Source: JAGNDO01 sp963704975 (GTDB lineage Bacteria > Chloroflexota > Anaerolineae > Caldilineales > Caldilineaceae). Taken from it: a DNA stretch of 64,000 nt. A model generated the notes under the pieces. It saw only the letters and a list, made by a program, of their open reading frames with translations, was not told the DNA's origin and did not search any database. A program made the translations under genes and the position numbers. Below, one piece after another: positions 47,426 to 57,992 of the stretch; the stretch's first letter is position 1; every line of letters begins with the position of its first letter. The stretch covers positions 124,001 through 188,000 of the forward strand of contig CAVPIK010000044.1 of the NCBI GenBank assembly GCA_963704975.1, in the 5' to 3' direction.

Positions 47426-49151
47426 CGGTCGACACAATGACCAACAGCGCCCGACCCCAATCCAAAATCCAATCCACCCTTTGGACCGCAGAGGGACTCG
47501 TCTACGCGCTCATCGGTCTGGCCGCGGCCGCCCTGCGCCTCCTAAACCTGGCCGCACTGCCCCTGACCCCCAACGAGGCCGCCACGGCCTGGGCCGCCTG
47601 GCTGGACGCCGCGGCCCACACCGCGCCGGATGTGGCCGCGCCGGTCAGCGCCCTGCTCTACACCCTGCACCGCCTCACCTTCGCCCTCTTTGGCGGCGGC
47701 GATGCCCTGGCCCGCCTCTTCCCGGCCCTGGTCGGCGTGGGGATGGTCCTGCTGCCCTGGCTGCTGCGCCACCGCATGGGCCGCGTCCCCGCCCTGATCG
47801 CCGCCCTGCTGATGGCCGTGGACCCGTGGCTGATCACCGCCAGCCGCCAAGCCGACAGCACCATCCTGAGCATCGGCCTGGGCTTGCTGCTTCTGGCCGG
47901 GTTGGCGAAGCTGGCCGACGAGGGCGCATGGTCCCCCACCCTGGCCGTCGCCGCCGGGCTGTTCGCTATCAGCGGACCGGGGACCTGGGGCCTCCTGCCT
48001 GTGCTCGTCGTGGCTGGCATCCTCTTTTTCAAAGGAAAAAAGACGGAACTAGCCTTGTTATGGACCCGTCAGAATCTAGGACTTTTCCTCGCCAGCGCCA
48101 TTTTGGGGGCGACCGTGTGGCTGCTGCGCCCCGCTGGCCTTGCTGCGGTGGGGACGAGCCTGGGCGCCTGGGTCGGCCACTTTGCCGACCAGGGCTACCC
48201 CCTGGCCTGGGCCGGGCTGCGCCTGCTGCGTGACCAACTGTGGCTGTTGATCTTCGGCATCGGCGGGCTGGCCCTGCTGTGGCAAGACGAAGACCGATCC
48301 TGGGCCATCCTCCTGACCGCGTGGACGGCGTGGGCCTTCGCCCTGCTCCTCCTGCCCGGTCGCACCCCGGCGGATCTGCCCATGCTCTCCCTGCCCCTGC
48401 TCTTGGCCGCGCCCCGGCTGATGGCCTGGCCGTGGGTCAGCCACTTGGCGGGCCACCGACCGCCAAGAGGGGCTGCTCATGGGCGGCATTCTGGCCGCCA
48501 TTTTGGTCACCGGCGGCTTCTGGCTGATCCAATATGCCAACACCAACGCCCCGGAACCGGGTTTCAACGCCCTGCTCTCCCTGCTTTTGGCCGGGGTGTT
48601 GATTTTGTTCTTCGGCTGGTGGGCCAACTGGCCCATGGCCGGCCGGGTGACGGTGATCCTGGGCACGACCCTGCTGCTCTATTCCGGCGTGGCCACGGGC
48701 TGGCAGATCAGCACCCGGCTGGATCCGCCGGGCACCCTGGGCTACGTCCGCACGGTCCCGGATCTGGACGCCCGCCAACTGGCCGTGGACATCCGCACCC
48801 TCTCCGCCCAGCGGGTGGGGGATCAGTACAGCATCCCCATCCAAGTCCAGGTCAACCCCGCCCCGGATCCGATTCTGGGCTGGTATTTGCGGGAGATGCG
48901 AGACCTGAACTGGGTGCTCTCCCCGGAGGTGATCCAAGCCTTTGACCGCAGCCCCCTGGTCATCACCCCAACCCAGGCCCCACCGACCCTGCCCGACGGC
49001 TACATCGGCAGCAACTATCGCATCCGCCAAAGCTGGCTGCCCAGCGACCTGCCCACTGCCCAAAGCCCGCCTGCGCTGGCTGCTCTATCAAAAAGCCCCC
49101 GCCGACCGCACCGGGGAGAGCGTGGATCTGTGGGTCGCGCTGACGCAATAA
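47422..49151 (+). CDS. Family-39-type membrane glycosyltransferase (two frame breaks)
   Basis: About 575 residues once extra bases near 48456 and 49077 are removed. It overlaps the preceding stop by four bases. N-terminal TM helix, then LPLTPNEAATAWAAWLDAA (acidic periplasmic loop), FALFGGGDALARLFPALVG, RMGRVPALIAALLMAVDPWL and QADSTILSIGLGLLLLAGLA, typical of GT39-like enzymes. The soluble C-terminal part (DLDARQLAVDIRTLSAQRVG, WYLREMRDLNWVLSPEVIQA) is unusually long. Probably part of the same envelope glycosylation set as its neighbours. Confidence 0.75.
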
Positions 49152-49154
49152 AAT

Positions 49155-49270
49155 AATGCACAATTGACAATGCACAATGGACAATGAGCGTTGTTGAGCT
49201 CAGATCGTCCCATAAGCCATGCCATTGTGTTTACCCCCATTGTGCATTGTGCATTGTCAATTGTGCATTC
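49155..49270. repeat. Inverted heptamer array, unit AATGCAC
   Basis: Arm one (49155-49190): AATGCAC, AATTGAC, AATGCAC, AATGGAC, AATGAGC. Arm two (49239-49270): CATTGTG, CATTGTG, CATTGTC, AATTGTG, CATTC. Perfect complementarity over several units. It occupies most of the gap before ATG 49307. Confidence 0.85.
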
Positions 49271-49306
49271 CTGATTTTACCATTCACATACTTGCCTGAG
49301 GATAAC

Positions 49307-52300
49307 ATGCTGGACACCACCGAAACCAAACCCCAATCCTGGCTAGACCGCCCCCTCACCTCCCTGCTCACCCTGAACTGGGAGATGGTGGCCTGGATCG
49401 TGCTGCTGATCATCACCGCCGTGGCCCGTTTCTATGCCCTGGGGGACAGGGCCATGAGCCATGACGAGAGCCTGCACGCCATCTATTCCTACTATCTCTA
49501 TGACCGGGGCAACTATCAGCACGATCCCATGATGCACGGGCCGCTGCTCTTCCATCTCAACGCCCTCTTCTATTTCCTCTTCGGCGTCACCGACGCCACG
49601 GCCCGCCTGGTCCCGGCCCTGGCCGGCATCGGCACGGTGTGGATGGCCTACCCCTTCCGCCGCTGGATCGGGCGCACGGGCGCGCTGGTGGCCGGGGTGC
49701 TGCTCTCCATCAGCCCCAGCCTGCTCTTCCACAGCCGCTACATCCGCAACGACATCTACATCGCCCTCTTCGCCATGATCTGGGCCTATGGCCTCTTCCG
49801 CTATCTGGAAGGCCGGGACAAACGCTGGCTCTACATGATGGTCACCGGCATGGTCTTCGGCTTCATCGCCAAGGAAAACCAGTTCATCACCGGGGCCATC
49901 TTCGGCAGCTTTGTGGTCATCCTGGCCCTCTGGCGGGCCACGACCAAAGGCGAATCCATCTTCAGCAGCCCCGCCGCGGACGTGGCCGTGATCATGCTCA
50001 CCCTGATCATCCCCTTCACCGCCCCCGTCTTCCACGCCATCTTGGGCTGGGATCCCATGGCCAAGGCCAGCGGCACAGACTTCGCCCGCTCCATGGGCCT
50101 TGTGGCCGCAGTCTCCATCGTCGCCATCGGTCTGGCCGTGGGCTGGTTCATGGCCCTGCGCAAACCCAACCCCAAAGATCCCCCCCTCACCCTGGCCGAC
50201 TGGGCCGGGCTGATGGTGCTCTTCTGGGCCATCGCCCTGCTCTTCTTCACCACATTCTTGACCAACGCCCGTGACGGCTTGGCCACGGGCGTCGTCGGCA
50301 GCCTGGGCTATTGGCTCTCGCAACAAGAGGTGGCCCGAGGCGGTCAGCCCTGGTATTACTATTTCCTCCTCACCGGCATCTACGAATTCTTGCCCGCCCT
50401 CCTCACCCTGGCCGGGGCTGCTGCGCTCTTCCGTGGCTTTTTTGGGAAAAATTGGGACCCGGTTGCAGAAGGAGATCTGCCCGCCTATGTCCCCCTTGGG
50501 GTCAACACCGGGGGGGGCAAAGAGCAAGCCGGCCCTCGGCAAAGAGACGGTCGTCGTGGCGGATTCCGGCGAATCTCACCGGGAGCTGCGGGGCTACTTT
50601 GTGGCCTTCCTGCTCTGGTGGGTCTTCGTGGCCTGGATCGGCTATAGCTATGCCGGGGAAAAGATGCCCTGGCTGATGGTCCACATGGCCCAGCCCATGA
50701 TCCTCTTTGGCGGCTGGTGGGCCGGGCGGCTTCTGCGCAAGGTGGATTGGGCCGCGGCCAAGGCCAAGCGGGGCGTCTGGCTGCTGGGCGTGCCCCCGGC
50801 GCTGATCTTCCTGATCGCCTTGCTGGGTGAGGGCAGCCCCTTTGCCGGACGTGGCTTGGCCGCCCTCGCTTCCAGCACCCAATGGATCTTGGCCTTTGTC
50901 CTCTTCCTGGGGCTGGTCTACTACGCCGGCAGCCGGGCCCTCAGCCTGGGCTGGAAAAACAGCGGACGCATCATGGCCGTGGGCGTGCTCAGCCTGCTCA
51001 TGCTGCTCACCGTGCGCTATTCGTACCTGCTCACCTACATCAACTATGACTATGTGAACGAATACCTGGTCTACGCCCACGCCTCGCCGGACGTCAAGCG
51101 CGCCCTCAACGAGATCGACCTGATCAGCGAGCGCACGGTCGGCGACCGCAACATCGTGGTGGCCTATGACGACGACAGCTCCTGGCCCCTGAGCTGGTAC
51201 ATGCGTCTCTACCCCAACAACAAATTCTACGGCGACGCCCCCAGCGCCGACTCCATGAGCGCCCCGGTGGTGATCGTCGGCCCCAAAAACTTTGAAAAAG
51301 TGCGCCCCTACATGGCTCGTGACTACGTCAAACGCACCTATCGCCTGGTCTGGTGGCCCGAAGAGAGCTACAAGGGGAACTGGGACGCGGCCAAGGGCAC
51401 CTATGGCGGCCTCACCGCCGCCCAGATCTGGGACAACCTGACCGACCCGGTGAAGCGGGATCGCCTGTGGCAGATCTGGTTCTACCGCAATCACCCGGAC
51501 CGCAAGCTGACCGAATGGCCCAACCGCCATGAGTTCGAGATGTACGTGCGCAAGGACATTGCCGCACAGATCTGGGATCTGGGCGTGGTCCCCACGGCCC
51601 TGGGCGGCGAAAGCCCCTTCGCCAACGTCGCCATCCCCGAAACGGATCTCTCGGCTCTTGTTCCTCTATACCAACGTCTATGACGGCGATCCCCTGGTCA
51701 AGCCCCGGGCCGTGGCCGTGGGTGCCGCCGGAGATCTGGAAGGCGTGCGCGCCATCGCCGACACGGGCAACGACCGGGTGGTCCTCCTGGGCCGGGACGG
51801 GGCCTTCCTGCGCAGCTTTGGCAGCACCTGCCGCCTGGGCGAAGGCGAGGCCAGCGGCTGCGTGGACCCGGACGGCAGCGGACCCCTGCAACTGGGCGAC
51901 GGCCAATTCAACGAACCCTGGGGCATCGCCGTGGGCCAAACCGCCGACGGGGCGGGCCGCATCTTTGTCAGCGACACCTGGAACGGGCGCATCCAAGTCT
52001 TCGACGCCGAGGGCAACTTCCTGGCCAAGTGGGGCCTCTTCGCCATCCTGGCCGCGGACCAGACCGATCCCATGCTGCCTCTTCGGCCCCCGTGGCCTGG
52101 CCGTGGACGCCGCCGGCAACGTCCTGGTGGCGGACACGGGCAACAAGCGCATCGTCCGCTACACATCCGACGGCCAATACGTCGACCAGATCGGCGGCGG
52201 CGGCGTGATCCTGGGCCGCTTTGACGAACCCACCGTCCGTGGCCGTCTCCCCCGTGGACGGCAGCATCTTCGTGGCCGACACGTGGAACCGGCGCATCCA

Positions 52301-52606
52301 AAAGCTGGGGCCGGACCTCACCCCCCTGGCCGAGTGGCCCGTCCCCGGCTGGGAGAGCCAGGGCATCGTCAACAAGCCCTCCCTCACCGTGGACACCAGC
52401 GGCAACGTCTACGCCTCGGACCCCGAACTCTACCGCGTCCTCGTCTACGACCGAGACGGCAAGATCACCACCGCCTTCGGCAACTTCGGCACCGACGCGG
52501 ATAGCTTCGCCCTCCCCGTGGGGTTGGGGTATGATCCGATCCAGAACGCCGTCCTCGTCGCCGATTCGGACAATGGGCGGGTGATGGTGTTTGCGGCGCT
52601 GCCATA
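49307..52606 (+). CDS. Agl23-like GT39 membrane protein fused to an NHL beta-propeller (several frame breaks)
   Basis: About 1,098 codons from ATG 49307. The membrane half carries the features of the Agl23-like (TIGR03663) group: LGDRAMSHDESLHAIYSYYL, NYQHDPMMHGPLLFHLNALF, GALVAGVLLSISPSLLFHSR, YIRNDIYIALFAMIWAYGLF, GFIAKENQFITGAIFG. After GYSYAGEKMPWLMVHMAQPM a second membrane block follows, then a soluble region ending near 51660. An NHL propeller completes it (GVRAIADTGNDRVVLLGRDG, GRIFVSDTWNGRIQVFDAEG, GNVLVADTGNKRIVRYTSDG, GSIFVADTWNRRIQKLG). Breaks near 50512 (G run), 51673, 52080 and 52236. The propeller probably lies outside the membrane and binds glycan or protein. Confidence 0.75.
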
Positions 52607-52620
52607 AACTGTCATCGCGT

Positions 52621-52693
52621 AGGGGTTTGGGTGGACGAAGGGACGGCATTCGCCTGAAAGGCGAATGCCGTCCCTTCGTCCACCCAAACCCCT
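52621..52693. repeat. Perfect 35-bp inverted repeat with a 3-base loop
   Basis: Arms 52621-52655 and 52659-52693 are exactly complementary (AGGGGTTTGGGTGGACGAAG at the left start, CTTCGTCCACCCAAACCCCT at the right end) around GAA. It lies just after the NHL-gene stop and its right end overlaps the -35 box of the next promoter. Confidence 0.9.
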
Positions 52694-52721
52694 TACTGTG
52701 TTCGACCATTTGTGCTATAAT
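52693..52721 (+). promoter_or_regulatory. Promoter of the toxin-antitoxin-like cluster, nearly leaderless
   Basis: TTACTG (52693-52698), 17-base spacer and perfect TATAAT (52716-52721). ATG 52728 begins seven bases later. The -35 box overlaps the end of the 35-bp inverted repeat, so hairpin extrusion or a protein bound there could affect promoter use. Confidence 0.7.
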
Positions 52722-52727
52722 ACTGCC

Positions 52728-52937
52728 ATGAACAAAACTGGATTCGTTGAACGCAGAGGCAAACTCGAAGATCTGGATCGCTCGTTCGATCTGGCGTTTT
52801 GGCAAGCCCAGTCTCCGGCGGCGCGGATGAATGCCGCTTGGGAATTGGCTGTCGTCGCTGTCAAGATTAAGGGGCAAGATGTTCGTCACCTCCGATTGGA
52901 CCGATCTGTTGAGGTTTATGGAAAGCAGGAGCGTTAG
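52728..52937 (+). CDS. Small helical partner of a nucleotidyltransferase (antitoxin-like)
   Basis: 69 residues, ATG 52728: RGKLEDLDRSFDLAFWQAQS, PAARMNAAWELAVVAVKIKG, QDVRHLRLDRSVEVYGKQER. Proteins of this type are regularly encoded just before MNT-type nucleotidyltransferases, as here, where the next gene starts inside its 3' end. No catalytic motif is seen. Likely the partner or antitoxin of the next protein; this role is an inference. Confidence 0.55.
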   Translation: MNKTGFVERRGKLEDLDRSFDLAFWQAQSPAARMNAAWELAVVAVKIKGQDVRHLRLDRSVEVYGKQER

Positions 52938-53349
52938 GTATCTTGGTGATCGGTGGATACGCTGTCACCAGTATGCAGAGCCTCGCTTTACGAAAGACCT
53001 CGATCTTTGGATTAGCACGGATCCGAATAATGCTGCTGCCGTCTATGCAGCATTGCGGGATTCGGCGCGCCCTTAACTGGACTCACCGAGGGTGATTTCG
53101 CTGAGGAAGGCTATTTTTATCAAATGGGCGTGCCACCAGCACGTGTCGACATCTTGATGGGAATTCCAGGTTTGGAGTTTGAAGAAGCTTGGGCTCGGCG
53201 GGCTGAGTTCAGCTTTGATGACCTCAAGGTTTTGTTTATTTCACGCGATGAGATCTTATCCCACGGCAAAAATCGCTTCGGGGCGTCCCCAGGATCTGCT
53301 TGATGTCGAGTCATTGTTGAAGAATAATGATGATGAGTTATTCCTTTAG
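52879..53349 (+). CDS. MNT-type nucleotidyltransferase-like protein (several frame breaks)
   Basis: About 155 residues when four indels (near 52955, 52972, 53065 and 53268) are ignored. SDWTDLLRFMESRSVRYL, then VIGGYAV, EPRFTKDLDLWISTDPNNAA (the GG and D-x-D motif of minimal nucleotidyltransferases), then LTGLTEGDFAEEGYF, VPPARVDILMGIPGLEFEEA and RPQDLLDVESLLKNNDDELF. Such proteins add nucleotides to partners in toxin-antitoxin-like pairs. With this many breaks it might be a real pseudogene. Confidence 0.6.
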
Positions 53350-53539
53350 CATTTTCTACTCCGAAGAAGACGGCGGCTACATCGCCGACATTCCAGATCT
53401 GCGCTTCTGCTCTGCATTCGGCGAAACCCCCGAAGAAGCCCTGCACGAAGTCCAGATCGCCAAGACTGCCTGGCTGGAAGCCGCCAGAGCCAGCGGCAAA
53501 CCCATTCCACCGGCCAGATATCGCGCCAGCCATCTATAG
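53327..53539 (+). CDS. HicB-family antitoxin-like protein
   Basis: 70 residues, overlapping the end of the preceding gene. SFSIFYSEEDGGYIADIPDL, FCSAFGETPEEALHEVQIAK and WLEAARASGKPIPPARY match the partial RNase-H-like fold of HicB antitoxins. HicA, its usual toxin partner, is not visible beside it, so it is either solo or paired with the adjacent nucleotidyltransferase-like gene. The C-terminal DNA-binding domain of long HicB forms is absent. Confidence 0.72.
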   Translation: MMMSYSFSIFYSEEDGGYIADIPDLRFCSAFGETPEEALHEVQIAKTAWLEAARASGKPIPPARYRASHL

Positions 53540-53653
53540 GTGCATGCCCACGCCCTCTGCCCTAGCCGCCGCATGATGCCTCGATTTGAGAAGACTGTCA
53601 TCCCCAGCCGCGCCAAGTCCGGGCGCTAAAGCGCCTACTACGAACGGTTGTCC

Positions 53654-56160
53654 ATGCTCACCACCCAATCCCCAATCCCCAATCCAAAATCCGCCTCGCC
53701 GACTTCGCCCTCCTCACCCTCGCCCTCACCAGCGGAGGCGCCACCCTCTACGCCCTCCGCCAACCCTGGTCCCTGGCGGATGACTGGTCCTGGCTCTGGT
53801 ACGCCCTGATCGCCGCCGGCCTCCTGGGCGGATTTGCCCTGGTGCGCATGGAGCGTTGGCTGCCCGACGGTCAACTGCCCGCACGGGTGGCCGATTTCCC
53901 CCCTGTGCGCCAGCAGTTCTGGGGACTGGGGGTGCTGGCCGCGGCGGTGATCAGTGTGGCGTTGATTGCGGCAATCCTGTGGCCCAACTATCGCCTAAAC
54001 TGGCCGGGGACTGTCTTGCCTTGGGCAATCTCTATGCTGCTGGCCATGATCGGGGGATGGCTGCTCTATGCCCTGGGTCGCCCCGCCGTGGACGATGCCA
54101 ACGCTCGCCTGGCCGCTGACAGCGACCGCCAGCCGCGCCTCACCATCGCCCCCCGCTGGGAACTGGTGGCCTTTGGCCTGATCCTGGCGCTGGCCGTCTT
54201 TCTGCGCATCTATCGCTTGAACGAAATCCCCGCCGGCATCTACGTGGACGAGACCAACGGCGCCCTGGATGCCCTCTACATCCTGCAAGGCCGAGCCGCC
54301 TCTCCCTTTGGCGTGGGCTGGTACGAGACGCCCAACGGCTACATTTACTACATGGCCGCCCTCTTCAAATGGTTCGGGGCCACCTATCTTTCTCTCAAAG
54401 CCGCCTCCCTGATCCCGGCCATCCTCACCGTGCCCGCCGTCTATCTCCTGGCCCGGCAGATGTTCGGCCCCATCACCGGCCTCCTGGCCATGACCTTCAT
54501 GGCCTCCAGCCGCTGGCACCTGACCATGAGCCGCTGGGGCTGGAACGAGACCGCGCCGCCGCTTTTTCAAGTCCTGGCCGCTTTCTTTTTGCTGCGGGGT
54601 CTGCGCGAGCGGCGGGCTTTGGACTTCACCCTTGGCGGCCTGATTACCGGGCTGGTCGTCTACACCTATTTGAGTAGCCGCCTGGCCGTGGCCACCCTTG
54701 GCCTCTTTGCCATTTACTGGCTGCTCACGGACCCAGAAGGCCCCATCCGCAGTTGGCGACGCCATTGGATGGGCTTCGCCATCTTCCTGATCGCCTCCCT
54801 GATCGCCGTCACACCCATTTTGGTGACCTATGTCACCGACCCCTTTACCTTCGGCAACCGGGTCTCGGAGATCAGCATCTTCAACGAGGTGCGGGCCAAA
54901 AACAGCTATCAGCCCCTGATCGACAACATCACAGATCACCTCAAGTTCTTCCACCAGACCGGCGACCGCCACGGCAAGCACAACCTGCCCGGCGAGCCGC
55001 AGACCGATCCCGTGACCGGCCTGCTCTTCGTCGTGGGCCTGGGCTACGGCCTCCTGCGCCTGCGGGACCGCCGCCGGGGGTTGCTGTGGCTGTGGCTGCT
55101 CCTGGCCATGGTCGGCGGCATCCTCAGCGTGCGCCACGAATCGCCCCAGGCCTACCGCACCTTGAACGCCGTCCCCGCCATTGCCATCCTGGCTGCGGAT
55201 GTGCTCTACCGCACGGGCGCGGGGCTGGCAGGGCTTCGAGAACGGGTTTTTGGGGAAAAGAAGGGGATCTCTCAGGTTCTTGGCGTCCTGGGCGTCTTTG
55301 TGGTGATCGCCGGTGCCAGCGCGGGGGCGGCGTGGGAGTCCACTGTCTATTTTGGCCGTCAAGCCGATTCGCAAGCCGTGCAAGCGAGCTTCAACCTGAC
55401 CGAGAACTGGGTGACCAAAGAGGTGCGCGCCGCCCTGGCCGAGGGGACCACGCCCTACCTGTCGCCCCGCTTCTACGCCTTCGCCCCCCTGCGCTACCTG
55501 CTCTGGGGAGACCAGATGCGGGAAACCGGCACGGCCAACCTGGACACGCCCCCCTATCAGATTCTGCGCCCGGAGCTGGATCTGCCCGTCCCCGACCCCG
55601 GCGGTCCCGTGCTCTTTTTGATCGACACCTACTACTGGCCCCTGGCCGACTACTTCCGTGTCTACTATCCCAACGCAGCCGTGGACTTGATCCGCGGGCC
55701 GGGGAACGCCCCCCTCTACATGCGGGTGATGCGTCCCCGAAGCCGACACCGCCGCCATCCAAGGCTTGCGCACCACCCTCACCTTGGGCGACGGCTCCAC
55801 CACATCGACCACGGTCTCCAGCCTTCAACCAAAATTGGGAAGAGCGGGACGATGTGGCCCAAGTGCCAATGGGCGGGCAGTCTGCGCATCCCCACCAGCG
55901 GGGCCTATGATTTTGTGCTGCCCCCCGGCCTGCTCCTGACCCTGGACGGCGTGCCCTGGACCGGTTCCCGCTATCTGGCCAGCGGTCTGCACACCTTCTC
56001 CGCCCAGATCGCCAACCCGGCGGCCCAAACCATCTCCGCTGAACTGGTGTGGCGGCGGCCCGACCCAGCCCAAGGCACGGTGCAAGATGCCGTGCCCGCT
56101 CCGCTATTTCAATCCAGCCGCCGCAACAAGGATTGCTAGCCACCTACTATGCCGGAGAAA
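53654..56160 (+). CDS. GT39-type membrane protein with C-terminal PA14-like domain, copy A (start out of frame, breaks near the end)
   Basis: The main frame contains FALLTLALTSGGATLYAL before 53842, so the gene starts upstream, at ATG 53654 just before an AATCCCC heptamer array. In this assembly that ATG is one register off. Membrane part: NEIPAGIYVDETNGALDALY, PNGYIYYMAALFKWFGATYL, RWHLTMSRWGWNETAPPLFQ, LTDPEGPIRSWRRHWMGF. Then a soluble region (FNLTENWVTKEVRAALAEGT, PYLSPRFYAFAPLRYLLWGD) and the start of a PA14-like sandwich (GSLRIPTSGAYDFVLPPG, SRYLASGLHTFSAQIANPAA). Extra bases near 55730, 55822 and 55867 are proven by comparison with copy B. It joins copy B abruptly near 56165. Confidence 0.72.
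53666..53690. repeat. AATCCCC heptamer array just inside a coding start
   Basis: AATCCCC, AATCCCC, AATCC, AAAATCC starting 12 bases after ATG 53654. Each added or lost unit changes the reading frame by one; one extra unit would bring the ATG into frame with the body of the gene. Confidence 0.8.
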
Positions 56161-57992
56161 GTTGGAGCGACCCGAAGGCCCCATCCGCAGTTGGCAGCGC
56201 CATTGGCGAGGCTTCGGCGTCTTTCTGATCGCCTCCCTGATCGCCGTCACCCCCATCTTGGTCACCTACATCACCGACCCCTTCACCTTCAACAACCGGG
56301 CCTCGGAGATCAGCATCTTTGTCGAGGTGCAGCCCAAAGAGAGAGCTATCAGCCCCTGATCGACAACGTCAAAGATCACCTCAAATTCTTCCACCAGAGC
56401 CGGCGACCGCCACGGCAAGCACAACCTGCCCAGCGAACCCCAGACCGACCCCATCACCGGTCTGCTCTTCGTCGTCGGCCTGGGCTATGGCCTCCTGCGC
56501 CTGCGGGACCGCCGCCGGGGCTTGCTGTGGCTGTGGCTGCTCTTTGCCATGATCGGCGGCATCCTCAGCGTGCGCCACGAATCCCCCCAAGCCTACCGCA
56601 CCCTCACCGCCATCCCCGCCATCGCCATCCTGGCCGCGGATGTGCTCTACCGCGCCGGGCGCGGGGTTGGCAGGTCTTCGACAGCGCGCTTTTGGGGAAA
56701 AAGAAGGAAATGTCGGCGTCTTGGGCGTCCTGGGCGTCGTTGTGGTGATCGCCGGGGCGAGCGTGGGGGCGGCGTGGGAGTCCACGGTCTATTTTGGCCG
56801 TCAAGCCGATTCGGAAGCCGTGCAAGTCGAGCTTCAACCTGACCGAGAACTGGGTCACCAAAGAAGTCGCAGACCGCCCTGGCCGAGGGGACCACGCTCT
56901 ACCTGTCGCCCCGCTTCTACGCCTTCGCCCCCCTGCGCTACCTGCTCTGGGGAGACCAGATGCGGGAAACCGGCACGGCCAGACCTGGACACGCCCCCCT
57001 ATCAGATTCTGCGCCCGGAGGTGGATCTGCCCGTCCCCGACCCCGGCGGTGCCGTGCTCTTTTTGATCGACACCTACTATTGGCCCCTGGCCGACTACTT
57101 CCGTGTCTACTATCCCAACGCCGCCGTGGACTTGATCCGCGGACCGGGGAATGCCCCCCTCTACATGCGGGTGTGGGTCCCCGAAGCCGACACCGCCGCC
57201 ATCCAGGGCTTGCGCACCACCCTCACCCTGGGCGACGGCTCCACGACATCGACCATAGCTCATACCTTCAACCAAAATTGGGCGGAGCGGGACGATGTGG
57301 CCCAAGTCCAATGGGCGGGCAGTCTGCACATCCCCACCAGCGGGGCCTATGATTTTGTCCTGCCCCCTGGCCTGCTCCTGACCCTTGACGGCGCGCCCTG
57401 GACCGGTTCCCGCTATCTGGCCAACGGCCTCCACACCCTTTCCGCCCAGATCGCCAACCCGGCGGCCCAGATCCTCTCCGCCGAGCTGGTGTGGCGGCGG
57501 CCCGGCCCAGCCCAGGGCACGGTGCAGGAAGCCGTGCCCGCCGCCGCCTATTTCCAGATCGATCCGCCGCAACAGGGGCTGTTGGCCACCTACTATGCCG
57601 GGGAAAACTGGAGCGGCCCGCCCCTCTTCCAGCAGATCACCCCCTTCCTGCTCCTGGCCTGGGCGCCCGAAGGCCCCTTTGCCGGACCATTCAGCGCCAG
57701 CTTCACCGGCAGCTTGCGGGTGGTCAGCGGTCGTCCCATTCGCTTCCGCCTGAACGCGGACGACGGCGTGCGCTTCATCGTAGACGGCCAGATTGTGGCC
57801 GAATCCCTCACCCCAGACCGACCCAACCAGGTCATCACCACCCTCGATCTGGCCGAGGGCGAGCACGCCATCCAGATCGACTACTTCCAGCGCGGCGGCG
57901 GCAACGCCCTGGAGTTCTATTGGCAACCCATGCGCCAGCCCGAAAGACCCGTCCCCCCCAGCGTCCTCTCGCCACGGGAGGTGGGCCAATGA
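56161..57992 (+). pseudogene. Truncated second copy (B) of the GT39-PA14 gene
   Basis: Begins mid-protein (DPEGPIRSW equivalent at about 56168) with no start of its own and runs to 57992. It is about 85-90% identical to copy A by eye, including FTFNNRASEISIF and LRYLLWGDQMRETGTA, and keeps a complete PA14-like domain absent from copy A (ATYYAGENWSGPPLFQQITP, FSASFTGSLRVVSGRPIRFR, NADDGVRFIVDGQIVAE, QIDYFQRGGGNALEFYW). Extra bases relative to A occur near 56335, 56408, 56827, 56865 and 56984. Its stop overlaps the next ATG. PA14 domains bind glycans. Confidence 0.7.

Noticed and set aside
56161..57992. An independent complete gene for copy B
   Set aside because: It lacks a start and the first several hundred residues present in copy A; the joint points to a deletion between two tandem genes or an assembly collapse.
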